Positions 61,702 through 64,000 of a stretch of DNA of 64,000 nucleotides are shown piece by piece (position 1 is the first letter of the stretch; every line of letters begins with the position of its first letter). The DNA is taken from contig NZ_REFR01000011.1 of NCBI RefSeq assembly GCF_003688555.1, positions 1 to 64,000 of the forward strand, written 5' to 3'. The stretch is from Eilatimonas milleporae. GTDB taxonomy: Bacteria > Pseudomonadota > Alphaproteobacteria > Sphingomonadales > Kordiimonadaceae. Under the pieces are notes generated by a model, which was not told the origin of the DNA, made no database searches, and saw only the letters and a list, made by a program, of their open reading frames with translations. The position numbers were made by a program, and so were the translations under genes.

Positions 61702-62426
61702 GCGGCCTGTCCCGTCTCGCCGTGCATATGGGCAAGATAGACACGCTCAATCTCGCCTGCGTCCAATGTGTCGGCGTCCAATATATCCACCAGTTGTCCC
61801 GATTTCATGATCCCGATCCGGCTGCCCACCTCCTTGGCGCGGAAAACGTCATGGGTTGCCATCAGAACCGCGCACCCGTCTGCCTGCAGCTTTTTCAGCA
61901 GCGCGCAAAACCCGTTCGCTGCGGCAGGGTCAAGTCCCGACAGGGGTTCGTCCAGAAGCAGCACCCGCGCCTTCTTTGCCAGCGCAATGGCAATGCCGAC
62001 TTTCTGCCGCATGCCCTTGGAATAGGCGCCTGCCTTGCGTTCGGCGGCGTCCCGGTCGAGGCCGGCCTCCGCCAGAATGTCCAGCAGGGCCTCGCGAGGG
62101 GTCCGCTCTCCCGCCAGGCTGTCGAAAAACTCAAGATTCTCGATCCCGCTCAGGGTTGGGTAGAGGGCCACATTCTCCGGGATATAGGCCAGACGTTTTC
62201 TGGCGTCTTCCGGTGCATCGGCCACATTGCAGCCATCCACGAACGCGGTTCCGCCCGATGGCGTCAAAAACCCCAGAAAAAGATTGATCGTCGTGGTCTT
62301 GCCCGCACCGTTCGCCCCCAGAAGGCAGAAAATCTCACCTTCCGCGATGCTCAGATTCAGACCGGACAGTGCGGTCAATCCATTGAAATTTTTCGATAAA
62401 TCCTCGGCCTTTAGCAATGCGTGCAT
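61698..62426 (-). CDS. ABC-2 transporter ATP-binding protein
   Basis: 242 aa. Walker A LLGANGAGKTT, signature YSKGMRQKVGIAIAL, Walker B VLLLDEPLSGLD, H-loop MATHDVF. The SKGMRQK signature is typical of ABC-2 exporters (NosF/CcmA class). It drives the two DUF3526 permeases downstream. Substrate is unknown; related systems move copper-site components, peptides or gliding factors. Confidence 0.93.
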   Translation of the reverse strand: MHALLKAEDLSKNFNGLTALSGLNLSIAEGEIFCLLGANGAGKTTTINLFLGFLTPSGGTAFVDGCNVADAPEDARKRLAYIPENVALYPTLSGIENLEFFDSLAGERTPREALLDILAEAGLDRDAAERKAGAYSKGMRQKVGIAIALAKKARVLLLDEPLSGLDPAAANGFCALLKKLQADGCAVLMATHDVFRAKEVGSRIGIMKSGQLVDILDADTLDAGEIERVYLAHMHGETGQAA

Positions 62427-62755
62427 TCTTGCCGTCCTTCATCTGTTTGAAAGCCGGGGCCATCCTTGGGCAAAACAGGAGAAAACCGGATATCATGCCA
62501 TCAGACCCGACCCCGATACCTACTTTAGGTTCTCAATTGTTATACCATAACATTACGCATCTTATATCAAGGACTATCGGCACTGCGTACGCCCGGATTG
62601 GATGCGCGTGCGGCAGGCGGCCCTGGCGGTATAATGATGTTTGCGCCCGGTTGCATTCCACCTGAAACCGAATAGTGTTTGGCATGGCGGCGGCCGTGCC
62701 GGCCCCGGAAATCATATGACCCGGAATACGACCCCGATCTCATGAAAGGTGATCC
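62427..62755. other. divergent intergenic region with palindrome TGTTATACCATAACA
   Basis: The palindrome (62538-62552; 6-bp arms, 3-bp centre) lies in a short AT-rich patch about 115 bp before the ABC operon start and 200 bp before the nitronate monooxygenase gene. A TATAAT hexamer lies at about 62630. No gene is seen. Confidence 0.5.
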
Positions 62756-63748
62756 ATGAAAACCCGTATTACAGAGCTTTTCGGTATTGAACATCCCATC
62801 ATACAGGGCGGCATGCATTATGTCGGATTTGCCGAAATGGCGGCCGCCGTCTCGAATGCCGGTGGCCTGGGCATCATTACGGGACTGACCCAGAAAACCG
62901 CCGGCGATCTCGCTAATGAAATCGCCCGGTGCCGCGACATGACCGACAAGCCCTTCGGTGTCAATCTGACCTTTCTGCCGACGCTGAACCCGCCCGATTA
63001 CCCGGCCTATGTAAAAGCGATTATTGAAGGCGGGATCAAGGTGGTGGAAACCGCCGGGAGGAATCCGGAACCCGTGCTGCCGGCGCTGAAAGATGCCGGT
63101 ATCAGGGTCATCCATAAATGCACCTCCGTCCGCCATTCGCTGAAAGCGCAAAGCATCGGCTGTGATGCGGTATCGGTTGACGGGTTTGAATGCGGCGGCC
63201 ATCCGGGCGAGGATGACGTGCCCAACATGATCCTCCTCCCCCGTGCGGCGGACGAGCTGGAAATCCCCTTCGTGTCCTCGGGCGGTATGGCCGACGGCCG
63301 GTCGCTTGTCGCTTCCCTTGCCATGGGGGCGGACGGTATGAATATGGGCACCCGCTTCATCGCCACGAAGGAGGCGCCGGTTCATGACAATGTCAAAGCC
63401 GCCATCGTCGCCGCATCCGAGCTGGACACCCGCCTGGTCATGCGGCCCCTGCGCAACACCGAACGGGTTCTCAGCAATGCGGCGGTCGAACGCCTTCTGG
63501 AAAAGGAGAAGGAACTGGGCGCCAGCCTCAAATTCGAAGACATCATCGAGGAAGTTGCCGGCGTCTATCCCCGTATCATGACGGAAGGCGACATGGATGC
63601 GGGCGCCTGGTCCTGCGGCATGGTGGTCGGTCTGATCAACGACATTCCCACCTGCAAGGAACTGATTGACCGCATCATGTCCGAGGCCGAGCAGATCATC
63701 CGGCAGCGGCTGGAAGGCGCTCTCGCCGAAACGGTTGCCGCCGCCTGA
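62756..63748 (+). CDS. nitronate monooxygenase (2-nitropropane dioxygenase) family, FMN enzyme
   Basis: 330 aa TIM-barrel flavoprotein. Signature parts are EHPIIQGGMHYVGFAEMAAA (N-terminal FMN loop), GGLGIITGLTQKT, FGVNLTFLPTLNPPDYPAYV, the GFECGGHPGEDDV loop and VSSGGMADGRSLVASLAMGA, plus MGTRFIATKEA. The family oxidises alkyl nitronates such as propionate-3-nitronate with O2; some members are enoyl reductases. Start ATG 62756 with GAAAGGTGATCC upstream. Monocistronic, with a hairpin after it. Confidence 0.92.
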   Translation: MKTRITELFGIEHPIIQGGMHYVGFAEMAAAVSNAGGLGIITGLTQKTAGDLANEIARCRDMTDKPFGVNLTFLPTLNPPDYPAYVKAIIEGGIKVVETAGRNPEPVLPALKDAGIRVIHKCTSVRHSLKAQSIGCDAVSVDGFECGGHPGEDDVPNMILLPRAADELEIPFVSSGGMADGRSLVASLAMGADGMNMGTRFIATKEAPVHDNVKAAIVAASELDTRLVMRPLRNTERVLSNAAVERLLEKEKELGASLKFEDIIEEVAGVYPRIMTEGDMDAGAWSCGMVVGLINDIPTCKELIDRIMSEAEQIIRQRLEGALAETVAAA

Positions 63749-63770
63749 CCCGGCGCACATGCCCATCCTG

Positions 63771-63801
63771 CCACGCGGGTGCCTGCCGGCTGCCCGCGTG
63801 G
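63771..63801. terminator. hairpin after nitronate monooxygenase gene
   Basis: CCACGCGGG and CCCGCGTGG form perfect 9-bp arms around a 13-nt loop, 23 bp after the stop, between converging genes. Confidence 0.55.
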
Positions 63802-63813
63802 TGACGGCCCCGA

Positions 63814-63872
63814 ACCGGTGCCCCCAGATCCCTTGCTCTCAGATTCCTTGCCCCCAGATTCCTGCCATCAGA
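63814..63872. repeat. imperfect 15-bp tandem repeat
   Basis: Three to four degenerate units of the type AGATTCCTTGCCCCC. It lies between converging genes; no function is evident. Confidence 0.5.
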
Positions 63873-63897
63873 CCCTTAGCGGTCGTGCCTGTTGCGA

Positions 63898-64000
63898 TCA
63901 GGCCGCGTCCCTGAACCGGGCTGCCAGGTCCTGCATGGCGTCGATATAGGGGCCGGGCCCGTAACTGACACGGGCCACTCCGAGCGCCGCCAGGTCCTGC
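63898..64000 (-). CDS. C terminus of an isocitrate lyase/PEP mutase family protein (partial)
   Basis: The last 33 residues are visible: LAALGVARVSYGPGPYIDAM followed by QDLAARFRDAA and a stop. VARVSYGPGPY near the end is a mark of PrpB/PEP-mutase-like C-C bond lyases of the oxaloacetate decarboxylase/2-methylisocitrate lyase group. The start and the catalytic KKCGH region lie beyond the window, so the exact reaction cannot be given. Confidence 0.7.
   Translation of the reverse strand, partial: QDLAALGVARVSYGPGPYIDAMQDLAARFRDAA

Noticed and set aside
63814-63872. CRISPR-like array
   Set aside because: Only 15-bp degenerate tandem units without spacers.

Overview
The window is GC-rich and reads as chromosomal DNA from a free-living, probably aquatic or marine alphaproteobacterium. 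The evidence is an initiator tRNA at the left edge, two FecI/FecR pairs each next to a TonB-dependent receptor (TBDT), a third TBDT next to a LytTR regulator, a beta-propeller phytase, Rieske and BBE-type oxygenase chemistry, and MacB- and MMPL-type exporters. Genus-level placement (Sphingomonadales- or Kordiimonadales-like) is a guess. Most genes are accessory transport, redox and regulatory functions; there is no phage, CRISPR array or complete insertion sequence.

Layout. (1) 1-5.0 kb: tRNA-fMet and its terminator, then an ECF sigma / FecR / TBDT signalling-uptake set. (2) 5.0-6.2 kb: gene-poor, with a frameshifted VOC-family remnant. (3) 6.2-15.9 kb: two paralogous bicovalent-type FAD oxidases separated by a very AT-rich spacer, a two-gene membrane operon, an AraC regulator, NhaA, and a Rieske oxygenase divergent from a TetR with tandem operators between them. 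(4) 16.0-23.7 kb: a cassette (membrane LytTR regulator, TBDT, Tat-exported flavin amine oxidase, DUF1838 protein, small HTH protein, secreted protein) bounded on both sides by an identical 52-bp direct repeat. (5) 23.8-31.4 kb, all minus strand: an ATP-grasp-like protein, a six-haem secreted cytochrome, a cytochrome c / Vgb-type propeller fusion and a soluble CZB chemoreceptor. (6) 31.9-36.4 kb: a fused E1 alpha-beta TPP enzyme coupled to a FabD-like acyltransferase that lacks the malonyl-binding arginine, then a 59-aa protein coupled to a trypsin-like protease. (7) 36.6-43.0 kb: FecR/sigma, TBDT and beta-propeller phytase (phytate use), then a small ABM-type protein. (8) 43.2-53.6 kb: a MacB-like efflux operon (adaptor, ATPase, two permeases) divergent from an NtrC-type regulator and histidine kinase, with a sigma-54 promoter and tandem enhancer-like sites between them. 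(9) 53.7-58.8 kb: TetR divergent from MMPL transporter, LolA-like and outer-membrane barrel genes. (10) 58.9-64.0 kb: a DUF3526 ABC-2 exporter operon, a nitronate monooxygenase and the end of an isocitrate lyase/PEP mutase family gene.

Two themes run across the window. An 18-bp palindrome, TGACTGACCAGTCAGTCA or close variants, occurs seven times, mostly 160-230 bp upstream of start codons, and looks like the operator of a regulator (TetR type by appearance) not evidently encoded here. Two of the copies lie inside the 52-bp repeats that bound the 16.0-23.7 kb cassette, so the palindrome and the mobility or duplication of that cassette may be connected. All database-level family names are from memory of motifs; nothing was searched.
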